Shown piece by piece: positions 1 to 7,541 of a stretch of 42,958 bases of DNA (the first letter of the stretch is position 1; every line of letters starts with the position of its first letter). Source of the stretch: Malikia granosa. Its GTDB lineage: Bacteria > Pseudomonadota > Gammaproteobacteria > Burkholderiales > Burkholderiaceae_C. The translations under genes were made by a program, and so were the position numbers. The stretch is taken from assembly GCF_002980595.1 (NCBI RefSeq), contig NZ_PVLQ01000004.1:1-42958 (forward strand), written 5' to 3'. The notes under the pieces were generated by a model. It worked only from the letters and a program-made list of their open reading frames with translations, did not search any database and was not told where the DNA came from.

Positions 1-3000
1 GAGCCGATGCCAAAGACATAGCTGTCCGAGCCATCGCCACCCATGAGCGAATCGTTACCCGCTCCACCGTCGAGCAGGTCGTTGCCCTGGTCACCATACA
101 GGCTGTCATGGCCTGCGCCGCCGAGCAGTGTATCGGCATTGTCGCCGGCCGAGATCTGGTCGTTGCCCTGACCGCCTTGCATCGAATCGGTCGCGATCGT
201 GCCATTCAGTCCGTCATTGCCCGGCGTGCCATCGACATGGATGACCTGAGCCGAGATCTCGGCAGCACCCCACAGCGTGCCGTCGGCGAACTGCAATTGG
301 ACACGGGTGTAGCCGTAATAGGCGTTGTCGTAGTAGTAGTACCCCTGCACGGTCAGACTGTCGCTGCCACCGGACGGGCTCAGTACCAGATCACCCCCGA
401 CACGCGACAGCTTGAGGTCAGCCGGCGCTATGCCGGCACCGATGCGGACCGTGTCGACCGGCGCCACGCCCGCCTGGCCATACCAGCTGTCCGAGGCATC
501 GACCGTGTCGCGGCCAGAGCCGATACCGAAGACATAGCTGTCCGCCCCGTCACCGCCCATGAGCGAATCGTTGCCCGCTCCGCCGTCAAGCAGGTCGTTG
601 CCCTGCTCGCCAAACAGGCTGTCATGGCCTTCGCCGCCCAGCAAGGTATCAGCCTTGTCACCGGCCCAGATCCAGTCGTTGCCCTGGCCACCTTGCATCG
701 AGTCGGTAGCCACCGTGCCATACAGGCCGTCATTGCCTGGCGATCCATCGACATGGATGAGCTGAGCCGCGATGTCCGCTGCGCCCCAGAGCGTGCCGTT
801 GGCAAACTGGAGCTGGACCCGGCTCTGGCCATAATAAGCGGAATCGTAGGTGTAATATCCCTGCACGGTCAGGCTGTCGCCGCCGCCGGCCAGGCTCAGC
901 ACCAAGTCGCTGCCGACACGGGCCAACTCGAGGTCGGCCGGCGCGATGCCCGCACCGAACTGCACCGTATCGATAGGCGCCGGGTTTTCCTGGCTCGTCA
1001 GGTACCAGTAGTCATAAGCACTGACGGTGTCATGGCCCGATCCGATGCCGAAGACATAGGTGTCCGCACCATCGTCACCGGCGGAATAGTCGTTGCCTTC
1101 CCCACCGTCGAGCCGATCGTCTCCGGCCCCCCCGTACAGACTGTCGTGGCCTTCGCCGCCCGCGAGCGTGTCGTTGCCCGCGAGACCGTCCAGCAGGTCG
1201 TTGCCCTCGCCGCCCTGCACCGAGTCGGTTGCGACCGTGCCATACAGGCCATCATTGCCCGGCGATCCATCGACATGGATGACCTGAGCCGCGATGTCGT
1301 TGGCATCCCAGACCGTGCCATCAGCGAACTGCAGCTGCACGCGACTGTAGCCGTACTCGACCGGGTAGGAAGAATAGTAGCGGTACAGCGTCAGGCTGTC
1401 GTCGCTGCCGGCCAGGCTGAGCACCAGATCATCACCGACACGGGCCAGCTTGAGATCAGCCGGCAGGATGCCCTGGCCCAGTTGCACCGTATCGACTGCC
1501 GGCGCATCGACCTGGCTACCCCATTGCCAGCCGTCGCTCGCATCAACGGTGTCTTGACCAGAGCCGATGCCGAAGAGATAGATGTCCGTGCCATCACTAC
1601 CCGCAAGCCAATCGTTACCCTCGCCCCCATCGAGTTGATCATTGCCGGCCTCGCCATACAGGGTATCGGCGCCGACGCCTCCGGTGAGGTCATCGTCACC
1701 CGCAGTGCCATAGATGTACTGTCCTGCCGGCGGCTCAACACGCTGCAGACCTCCTGCCATGGCCCAGAGCTCACCCTGGTCCCAGAGCGTGCCATTGGCG
1801 AACTGCAACTGGACGCGGGTGTAGCCGTAGAAGTCGCCAAGATAGGAGTAATAGCCCTGCACGGTGAAGCTGTCGTCGCCACCAGGGAGACTCAGCACCA
1901 GATCGTCGCCAGAGCGGGCCAAGGCGAAGTCAGCGGGGGCAATGCCGGCACCGAGCTGAACCGTGTCGACCGGTGCCACGCCGACTGGGTTCGAGTACCA
2001 ATCGTCCGAGACATCAATCCTGTCATGGCCCGAACCGATGCCGAAGACATAGGTGTCGGCGCCGTTACCGCCTATGAGGCTGTCGTTGCCTGTACCGCCG
2101 TCGAGCAGATCATTGCCGTCGCCACCCAGCAGGCTGTCATGGCCGTCGCCGCCGCGCAAGGTGTCGGCATTGTCGGCGCCGACCATCCAGTCATTGCCCT
2201 GGCCACCTTGCATCGAATCGGTCGCGGTCGTGCCATACAAGTCCTCGTTACCCGGCGAGCCCTCGACATGGATGATCTGCGCTGCGATCTGCGCATTGCC
2301 CCAGACCGTGCCGCTGGCGAACTGCAACTGGATGCGGCTGTTGCCGTCATAGTTGGCGTTGTAGGAGTAGTAGCCTTGCACCGTCAGGCTGTCGTTGCCT
2401 CCCGCCAGGCTCAGCACCAGATCGCTGCCTGCGCGCGTCAGCGTGAGATCGGCGGGCGCTATGCCGGTGCCGAGCCGCACCGTGTCGATCGGTGCTATCG
2501 GCGTCTGGCCATACCAGCCGTCCGAGGCGTAGACCGTGTCGTGGCCCGAGCCGATGCCGAAGACATAGGCATCCGCGCCGTCGCCCCCCCAAAGACTGTC
2601 GTTGCCCGAGCCGCCGTCGAGCAGGTCGTTGCCCTGCTCGCCGAACAGGCTGTCGTGGCCTTCGCCACCAAGCAAGGTGTCGGCATTGTCACCCGCCCAG
2701 ATCTGGTCATTGCCCTGGCCGCCCTGGATCGAATCGGTCGCGACCGTGCCATACAGCCCGTCGTTGCCCGGCGTGCCGTCGACATGGATGATCTGCGCCG
2801 CGATCTCGGCAGCGCTCCAGAGCGTGCCGTTGGCGAACTGCAATTGGATACGGGCGTAACCGTAGTAGTTATTGCTGTAGGAGTAATAATCCTGCACGGT
2901 CAGGCTGTCATTGCCTCCCGCCAGGCGCAGCACAAGATGGTTGCCGACACGAGCCAGGGTGAGATCGGCTGGCGCAATGCCGGCACCGATCCTCAGCGTA

Positions 3001-4200
3001 TCGACCGGCGCTACGCCCTGCTGGTCATACCAGCTGTCCGACGCATCGACCGTGTCGTGGCCCGAACCGATACCGAAGACATAGCTGTCCGCCCCATCAC
3101 CTCCCGCGAGCCAATCGTTGCCCGCTCCGCCGTCAAGAAGATCGTCGCCCTGCTCGCCGTACAGGCTGTCATGGCCTGCACCACCGAGCAGGGTATCGGC
3201 ATTGTCGCCCGCATAAATCCAGTCGTTGCCCTGGCCGCCCTGCATCGAGTCGGTCGCGACCGTGCCATACAGGCCATCATTGCCAGGCGATCCATCGACA
3301 TGGATGAGCTGGGCCGCGATTTCGGCTATCCCCCAGAGCGTGCCGTCGGCGAACTGCAATTGGACACGGGTGTAACCGTAATAGTCGTTGCCGTAGTTGT
3401 AGTAGTACCCCTGCACGGTCAGGCTGTCATTGCTGCCAGCCAGGCTCAGCACCAGATCACCGCCGACGCGGGACAGCTTGACGTCGGCGGGCGCGATGCC
3501 GGCACCAAGCCGCACCGTGTCGACCGGCGCCACGCCTGGCTGGTCATACCAGCTGTCCGAAGCGTTGATGGTGTCGCGGCCCGAGCCGGTGCCGAAGAGA
3601 TAGGTATCGGCACCATCACCACCGGCGAGCGAGTCATTGCCAGAGCCACCGTCGAGCAGGTCGTTGCCCTGCTCGCCGAACAGGCTGTCATGGCCTTCGC
3701 CGCCGAGCAAGGTATCGGCATTGTCGCCCGCATAAATCCAGTCATTGCCCTGCCCGCCCTGCATCGAGTCGGTCGCGATGGTGCCGTACAGGTAATCATC
3801 GCCCAAGGAGCCATCGACATGGACCAGTTGCGCTGCGATCTCGGCTTCGCCCCAGAGCGTGCCGTTGGCGAACTGCAACTGGACGCGACTGTAGCCGTAG
3901 TAATTGCCGGAGTCGTAATAACTCTGCAGGGTCAGGCTGTCATTGCCACCCGGCAGACGCAGCACCAAGTCGCTGCCCACGCGCGCCAGCGTGAAGTCGG
4001 CTGGCGCTATGCCGGCACCGAGCTGCACCTTGTCGACCGGCGCCACGCCCGGCTGGTCGTACCAGCCATCGCCCGCGTTGATCGTGTCGTGGCCAGAGCC
4101 CATGCCAAAGACATAGGTATCTACGCCATCACCGCCAACCAGCAGATCGTTGCCGGCTCCGCCGTCGAGCGTGTCATTGCCATCAAAGCCGTACAGGGTG
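1..4200 (-). repeat. Tandem ~517-bp coding modules of the RTX gene
   Basis: The same block recurs about every 514 to 522 bases. The block matching 'ccagagcgtgcc' (+ strand) falls near 270, 787, 1309, 1785, 2302, 2818, 3332 and 3850. The interval between the third and fourth copies is shorter by roughly 45 bases, and that copy (about 1700-1800) has diverged in the segment where the others read 'catcgacatggat'. Copies are similar but not identical at DNA level, so the array is old enough to have diverged yet still prone to recombination. Confidence 0.85.
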
Positions 4201-4277
4201 TCATCGAGCGGCCCGGTCACAAGGTTGTCGTTGCCGCTGCTGCCGTTTGCCGTGGTGCCAGTCGTGTTGATGTCCAT
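1..4277 (-). CDS. Giant RTX-type calcium-binding repeat protein (3' end off the window)
   Basis: The frame is open from an ATG at 4277 to the left edge (1425 complete codons) with no stop, so the gene is partial. It starts directly in repeats, with no signal peptide, as expected for a type I secretion substrate whose signal is C-terminal. Two elements alternate: nonapeptide calcium-binding repeats of the form GGxGxDxLx (for example GGEGHDSLFGEQGNDLLDGG) and a segment like the haemolysin-related HCBP domain (APADFTLARVGSDLVLRL, then Tyr-rich, then VQLQFANGTLW). About eight such modules, each near 172 residues, are visible. RTX repeats fold into calcium-loaded beta-rolls outside the cell. The role (adhesin, S-layer-like, enzyme or toxin) would be decided by the missing C-terminus. 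No type I secretion genes are in the window. A long open frame on the opposite strand is a codon-bias shadow. Confidence 0.9.
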   Translation of the reverse strand, partial: MDINTTGTTANGSSGNDNLVTGPLDDTLYGFDGNDTLDGGAGNDLLVGGDGVDTYVFGMGSGHDTINAGDGWYDQPGVAPVDKVQLGAGIAPADFTLARVGSDLVLRLPGGNDSLTLQSYYDSGNYYGYSRVQLQFANGTLWGEAEIAAQLVHVDGSLGDDYLYGTIATDSMQGGQGNDWIYAGDNADTLLGGEGHDSLFGEQGNDLLDGGSGNDSLAGGDGADTYLFGTGSGRDTINASDSWYDQPGVAPVDTVRLGAGIAPADVKLSRVGGDLVLSLAGSNDSLTVQGYYYNYGNDYYGYTRVQLQFADGTLWGIAEIAAQLIHVDGSPGNDGLYGTVATDSMQGGQGNDWIYAGDNADTLLGGAGHDSLYGEQGDDLLDGGAGNDWLAGGDGADSYVFGIGSGHDTVDASDSWYDQQGVAPVDTLRIGAGIAPADLTLARVGNHLVLRLAGGNDSLTVQDYYSYSNNYYGYARIQLQFANGTLWSAAEIAAQIIHVDGTPGNDGLYGTVATDSIQGGQGNDQIWAGDNADTLLGGEGHDSLFGEQGNDLLDGGSGNDSLWGGDGADAYVFGIGSGHDTVYASDGWYGQTPIAPIDTVRLGTGIAPADLTLTRAGSDLVLSLAGGNDSLTVQGYYSYNANYDGNSRIQLQFASGTVWGNAQIAAQIIHVEGSPGNEDLYGTTATDSMQGGQGNDWMVGADNADTLRGGDGHDSLLGGDGNDLLDGGTGNDSLIGGNGADTYVFGIGSGHDRIDVSDDWYSNPVGVAPVDTVQLGAGIAPADFALARSGDDLVLSLPGGDDSFTVQGYYSYLGDFYGYTRVQLQFANGTLWDQGELWAMAGGLQRVEPPAGQYIYGTAGDDDLTGGVGADTLYGEAGNDQLDGGEGNDWLAGSDGTDIYLFGIGSGQDTVDASDGWQWGSQVDAPAVDTVQLGQGILPADLKLARVGDDLVLSLAGSDDSLTLYRYYSSYPVEYGYSRVQLQFADGTVWDANDIAAQVIHVDGSPGNDGLYGTVATDSVQGGEGNDLLDGLAGNDTLAGGEGHDSLYGGAGDDRLDGGEGNDYSAGDDGADTYVFGIGSGHDTVSAYDYWYLTSQENPAPIDTVQFGAGIAPADLELARVGSDLVLSLAGGGDSLTVQGYYTYDSAYYGQSRVQLQFANGTLWGAADIAAQLIHVDGSPGNDGLYGTVATDSMQGGQGNDWIWAGDKADTLLGGEGHDSLFGEQGNDLLDGGAGNDSLMGGDGADSYVFGIGSGRDTVDASDSWYGQAGVAPVDTVRIGAGIAPADLKLSRVGGDLVLSPSGGSDSLTVQGYYYYDNAYYGYTRVQLQFADGTLWGAAEISAQVIHVDGTPGNDGLNGTIATDSMQGGQGNDQISAGDNADTLLGGAGHDSLYGDQGNDLLDGGAGNDSLMGGDGSDSYVFGIG

Positions 4278-4400
4278 GATGCCTGCCGTTTGCGGTAGAT
4301 GTTGTCGGAAAGCCCTGCTGCGCCAACAGATGGCACTGCAGGGCGAATCACTTGCAAGCCAGATCGGTACCGATCCTCCTAGCAGGGATTTGCATCTGGA

Positions 4401-4465
4401 GATTTGACTGGACTTGCTTTTCTTTTAATCTATCATCAATATTTATCAAATAAAGTCAAGTTGCA
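4401..4465 (-). promoter_or_regulatory. AT-rich leader upstream of the RTX gene, possible promoter
   Basis: This block is strikingly AT-rich within high-GC DNA and lies 125-190 bases upstream of the RTX start. Read on the minus strand, TTGACT at 4459-4454 could be a -35 element, but no good -10 hexamer sits at standard spacing. I see no terminator for dnaB here. The promoter assignment is an inference from composition and position. Confidence 0.35.
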
Positions 4466-4473
4466 GCTTCCCA

Positions 4474-5886
4474 CTAGAAGTCGTCCGAATAGCTCGCCAG
4501 GCTCTCGAAGCGGGTCAGCATGTTCATGAAGGCGAGCTTGACGGTGCCGGTCGGGCCGTTACGCTGCTTGGCGATGATGATCTCGGCCACGCCGGGCTCC
4601 TTGCAGGCCTCTTTCGTGTAGTACTCGTCGCGGTAAATGAACATGATGATGTCGGCGTCCTGCTCGATCGCGCCCGATTCGCGCAGATCGGACATCATGG
4701 GCCGCTTGTCGGCGCGCTGCTCGACCGAGCGGTTGAGCTGGGACAGCGCGATCACCGGGCATTGCAGCTCCTTGGCCAGCATCTTGAGGCCGCGCGAGAT
4801 CTCGCCGAGCTCGGTGGCGCGGTTGTCGGTGTCGGAGCTGCTGCCGCTCATGAGCTGCAGGTAGTCGACCACGATCAGACCGAGCTTGCCGCACTGGCGC
4901 GCCAGGCGCCGGGCGTTGGCACGCAGCTCGCTGGGCTTCAAGCCCGGCGTCTCGTCGATGTGCAGCGAGACGGTGCGCAGGCGCTCGATCGCCTCGGTCA
5001 GGCGCGGCCATTCGTCGTCGGTCAGCTTGCCGGTGCGCAGATGGCCCTGGTTGATGCGGCCGATCGAACCGACGATACGCACCGCAAGCTGGGCGGCGCC
5101 CATTTCCATCGAGAAGATCGCGACCGGAAGACCTTCATTGAGTGCAACATGTTCTGCAATATTAACAGCGAATGCCGTTTTCCCCATGCTCGGCCTTGCC
5201 GCCAGCACCACCATGTCGCCCGCCTGCAGGCCCGAGGTCATGCGGTCGAGGTCGACGAAGCCGGTCGGCACACCGGTGACGTCGTTCGGGTTGTCGGCCA
5301 TTTCGGTCACGCGGTCGAGCAGGTCGACCACCAGCGTGTCCATCGACTGGAAGCCCTGCTTCATGCGGGTGCCCTCCTCGCCGATGTTGAACACCTTCTG
5401 CTCGGCTTCGTCGAGGATCTCGGCGACCTTGGCGCCCTTGGGGTTGAAGGCGCGGGTGGCGATGTCGTCGCTGACCTTGATCAGCTTGCGCAGGATGGCG
5501 CGCTCGCGCACGATCTCGGCATAGCGGCGGATATTGGCCGCGCTCGGCACATACTGGGCCAGCTGGTTCAGGTAGCCCAGGCCACCAACCTTGTCGGCCT
5601 GGCCCTCGCTCTCGAGCTGCTCGAACACCGTGATGACGTCGGCCGGCTTGTTGGCGTTGATCAGCTTGGCGATCGCGCCGTGGATCAGCTGGTGCTCGAA
5701 GCGGTAGTAGTCAGAGTTCTGCAGCAGGTCGCCGACGCGGTCCCAGGCGCCGTTGTCGAGCAGCAGGCCGCCGAGCACGCTGGACTCGGCTTCGATCGAG
5801 TGCGGCGGCACGCGCAGCTGGGCGACCTGCCTGTCTTCGGCAGGCGGAGGCAGGAAGGCATCATCGGGCGGAAAAACTTCTGACAC
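4474..5886 (-). CDS. dnaB: Replicative DNA helicase DnaB
   Basis: Hexameric 5'-3' helicase that unwinds DNA at the replication fork and loads with primase. The 470 residues match the usual family length. The N-terminal DnaB domain begins near residue 25 (VPPHSIEAESSVLGG). The RecA-like domain carries Walker A (ARPSMGKTAF, about 230-239) and Walker B (LIVVDYLQLM, about 335). The C-terminal motif SDLRESGAIEQDAD follows. Translation begins at GTG, with a GAAAGGA ribosome site six bases upstream. It follows the rpsF-priB-rpsR-rplI cluster, as in many proteobacteria, but a hairpin terminator lies in the 109-base gap, so it may have separate expression. No intein is present. Confidence 0.97.
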   Translation of the reverse strand: MSEVFPPDDAFLPPPAEDRQVAQLRVPPHSIEAESSVLGGLLLDNGAWDRVGDLLQNSDYYRFEHQLIHGAIAKLINANKPADVITVFEQLESEGQADKVGGLGYLNQLAQYVPSAANIRRYAEIVRERAILRKLIKVSDDIATRAFNPKGAKVAEILDEAEQKVFNIGEEGTRMKQGFQSMDTLVVDLLDRVTEMADNPNDVTGVPTGFVDLDRMTSGLQAGDMVVLAARPSMGKTAFAVNIAEHVALNEGLPVAIFSMEMGAAQLAVRIVGSIGRINQGHLRTGKLTDDEWPRLTEAIERLRTVSLHIDETPGLKPSELRANARRLARQCGKLGLIVVDYLQLMSGSSSDTDNRATELGEISRGLKMLAKELQCPVIALSQLNRSVEQRADKRPMMSDLRESGAIEQDADIIMFIYRDEYYTKEACKEPGVAEIIIAKQRNGPTGTVKLAFMNMLTRFESLASYSDDF

Positions 5887-5944
5887 GGGGGGTCCTTTCG
5901 AGCCTGAATCTTAAGACCTGCGCCAGGTACAGGCTGGCGGCAGA

Positions 5945-5972
5945 AACAAAAACAGCCGGCATCGGCCGGCTG
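5945..5972 (-). terminator. Rho-independent terminator after rplI
   Basis: On the minus strand an 8-bp perfect stem (cagccggc / gccggctg) with a four-base loop is followed by TTTTTG. It lies just downstream of the rplI stop and upstream of dnaB, so it should end or attenuate the ribosomal-protein transcript. Confidence 0.8.
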
Positions 5973-5995
5973 CTCTTGTTGCGCGGAGGCAGGTA

Positions 5996-6448
5996 TCAGG
6001 CAGTTTCGCCCAGCACCGACACGTTCACTTCGACCACCACATCGGTGTGCAGGCCGACGTTGACGGTGTAGTCACCGACGTTCTTCAGCAGGCCGTTGGG
6101 CATGCGGACCTGGGCCTTGGCGACAGCGAAGCCTTCCTTGTTCAGGGCGTCAGCGATGTCGTGGTTGGTCACGGAGCCGAACAGGCGACCGTCGACGCCA
6201 GCCTTCTGGGACAGCTTGACGGTGAAGCCAGCCAGCTTCTCGCCGACGGCTTGCGCCTCGGCCAGCTTGGCTGCAGCAGCCTGTTCGAGTTCGGCGCGGC
6301 GCGCTTCGAATTCGGCGATCGCGGTCTTGGTGGCGCGACGGGCGCGGCCAGACGGGATCAGGAAGTTACGGGCGTAGCCGTCCTTGACCTTGACGATATC
6401 GCCCAGGCCACCGAGGTTGACAACTTTGTCGAGCAGAATGATTTGCAT
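5996..6448 (-). CDS. rplI: 50S ribosomal protein L9
   Basis: Large-subunit protein that binds 23S rRNA at the base of the L1 stalk and affects frame maintenance. At 150 residues it has the standard size. The N-terminal domain has the family signature ([17 protein letters not shown], then [14 protein letters not shown]). A long helix rich in Ala and Glu (about 45-75) leads to the C-terminal domain. It is the last gene of the rpsF-priB-rpsR-rplI cluster, 15 bases after rpsR, and is followed by a terminator. Confidence 0.97.
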   Translation of the reverse strand: MQIILLDKVVNLGGLGDIVKVKDGYARNFLIPSGRARRATKTAIAEFEARRAELEQAAAAKLAEAQAVGEKLAGFTVKLSQKAGVDGRLFGSVTNHDIADALNKEGFAVAKAQVRMPNGLLKNVGDYTVNVGLHTDVVVEVNVSVLGETA

Positions 6449-6463
6449 GGTGTTCGGCTCCTA

Positions 6464-6745
6464 TCAGACGCGGTGCTGGTCGCTGTAGGGCAGCATGGCC
6501 AGGAAGCGGGCGCGCTTGATGGCGGTGGTGACCTGACGCTGGTAGATCGCACGGGTGCCGGTCAGGCGAGCCGGGATGATCTTGCCGTTCTCGGAGATGA
6601 AGTCACGCAGGACATCGACGTCCTTGTAGTCGACTTCCTCGACGCCTGCCACGGTGAAGCGGCAGAACTTCTTGCGCTTGAACAGCAGCGATTGGGTGTT
6701 GCGCTTGGGGCGCTTGTCTTTGTTGAAACGCTTGGGTGCAGCCAT
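6464..6745 (-). CDS. rpsR: 30S ribosomal protein S18
   Basis: Small-subunit protein that pairs with S6 on the platform of the 30S subunit. It has 93 residues, with the conserved core [26 protein letters not shown] and the basic tail [14 protein letters not shown]. The N-terminal extension ([16 protein letters not shown]) is somewhat longer than in E. coli, as is common in betaproteobacteria. It lies 12 bases after priB and 15 before rplI, so all are probably one transcript. Confidence 0.97.
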   Translation of the reverse strand: MAAPKRFNKDKRPKRNTQSLLFKRKKFCRFTVAGVEEVDYKDVDVLRDFISENGKIIPARLTGTRAIYQRQVTTAIKRARFLAMLPYSDQHRV

Positions 6746-6757
6746 GATGGTGCTTCC

Positions 6758-7048
6758 TTAACTGAGAGGTGTGAAATCCTGGATCTGGAACACGACGCCT
6801 TTGCCGTTGCGCGAATTGACGAGGAACCCGGAGAACTCGAAGCCCTTGCCCAGCGGTTGCCGAGCCAGCGACTCGGCCTGGTGACCGAAGGCGGTGGCCC
6901 TCAGCTCCAGCCTGACTTGGCGGGCTTGCCCCAGCTGCTCGGCTTGCGACTGGTGTTCGAGCACCATGTCCAAGGCGGGCAGTCCGACCGGCGTGTGACG
7001 CAGGGGATAGACCTGCGCGATGACGGCGGACAGTACGAGGCGGTTCAC
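6758..7048 (-). CDS. priB: Primosomal replication protein N (PriB)
   Basis: Small single-stranded DNA-binding protein of the OB fold that works with PriA in replication restart. It has 96 residues; the beta-strand pattern (NRLVLSAVIAQ, RLELRATAFG, FEFSGFLVNSR, VVFQIQDF) fits the PriB/SSB-like family. The start is GTG at 7048. Its place between rpsF and rpsR is the classic proteobacterial arrangement and supports the call as much as the sequence does, because PriB is poorly conserved. Confidence 0.9.
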   Translation of the reverse strand: MNRLVLSAVIAQVYPLRHTPVGLPALDMVLEHQSQAEQLGQARQVRLELRATAFGHQAESLARQPLGKGFEFSGFLVNSRNGKGVVFQIQDFTPLS

Positions 7049-7070
7049 TTCATCCTACGCGCGCAGCCAA

Positions 7071-7436
7071 TCAGGCAGCGTTTTCCTGCTGCTGGGACTT
7101 GCGAGCTTCTTCGCGCTCGACAGCCTTCATCATCGAAGACGGGCCGGTCTCGGCCTTCTTCTTCTGGATGGTCAGGTGACGCAGGACGGCGTCGTTGAAC
7201 TTGAAGGCGTGCTCCAGCTCGGACATCACAGCCTGATCGGCTTCGATGTTCACGCACAGGTAATGTGCCTTGGACAGCTTGTTGATCTGGTAAGCCAGCT
7301 GACGGCGACCCCAGTCTTCCACGCGATGGATCTGGCCACCGCCGGTGGTGATCATGCCCTTGTAGCGCTCCAGCATGGCCGGAACTTGTTCGCTTTGATC
7401 CGGGTGGATCAGCAGAACGATTTCGTAGTGACGCAT
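7071..7436 (-). CDS. rpsF: 30S ribosomal protein S6
   Basis: Small-subunit platform protein, partner of S18. It has 121 residues, starting [18 protein letters not shown], with the conserved [18 protein letters not shown] segment (about 34-52) and a charged tail. ATG at 7436 is preceded by AAAGGAGA, a strong ribosome site. It is the first gene of the cluster, behind a good sigma-70-type promoter at 7503-7531. Confidence 0.97.
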   Translation of the reverse strand: MRHYEIVLLIHPDQSEQVPAMLERYKGMITTGGGQIHRVEDWGRRQLAYQINKLSKAHYLCVNIEADQAVMSELEHAFKFNDAVLRHLTIQKKKAETGPSSMMKAVEREEARKSQQQENAA

Positions 7437-7502
7437 GGTCTCTCCTTTTGGTTGAAACAGCCGCCCCCAGCGTCAACAGGGGTACGGCAAGGCAAGCCAA
7501 TG

Positions 7503-7531
7503 ATTATAAGCCGAAACCGGGACGGTGCCAA
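7503..7531 (-). promoter_or_regulatory. Sigma-70-type promoter of the rpsF-priB-rpsR-rplI operon
   Basis: On the minus strand, TTGGCA (7531-7526) and a perfect TATAAT (7508-7503) are separated by 17 bases, about 67 bases upstream of the rpsF start. This is the best promoter match in the window and suits a highly expressed ribosomal operon. Confidence 0.8.
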
Positions 7532-7541
7532 GGCCCGGGGC

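Noticed and set aside
1-4200. Regular repeats as a possible CRISPR or satellite array
   Set aside because: The period is ~517 bases, the copies are coding and diverged, and there are no short direct repeats with unique spacers.
108-4298. Open frame of 1396 codons on the plus strand
   Set aside because: It is antisense to the RTX repeats; its own repeats follow from the RTX codons, and the minus-strand frame carries clear GGxGxD motifs.
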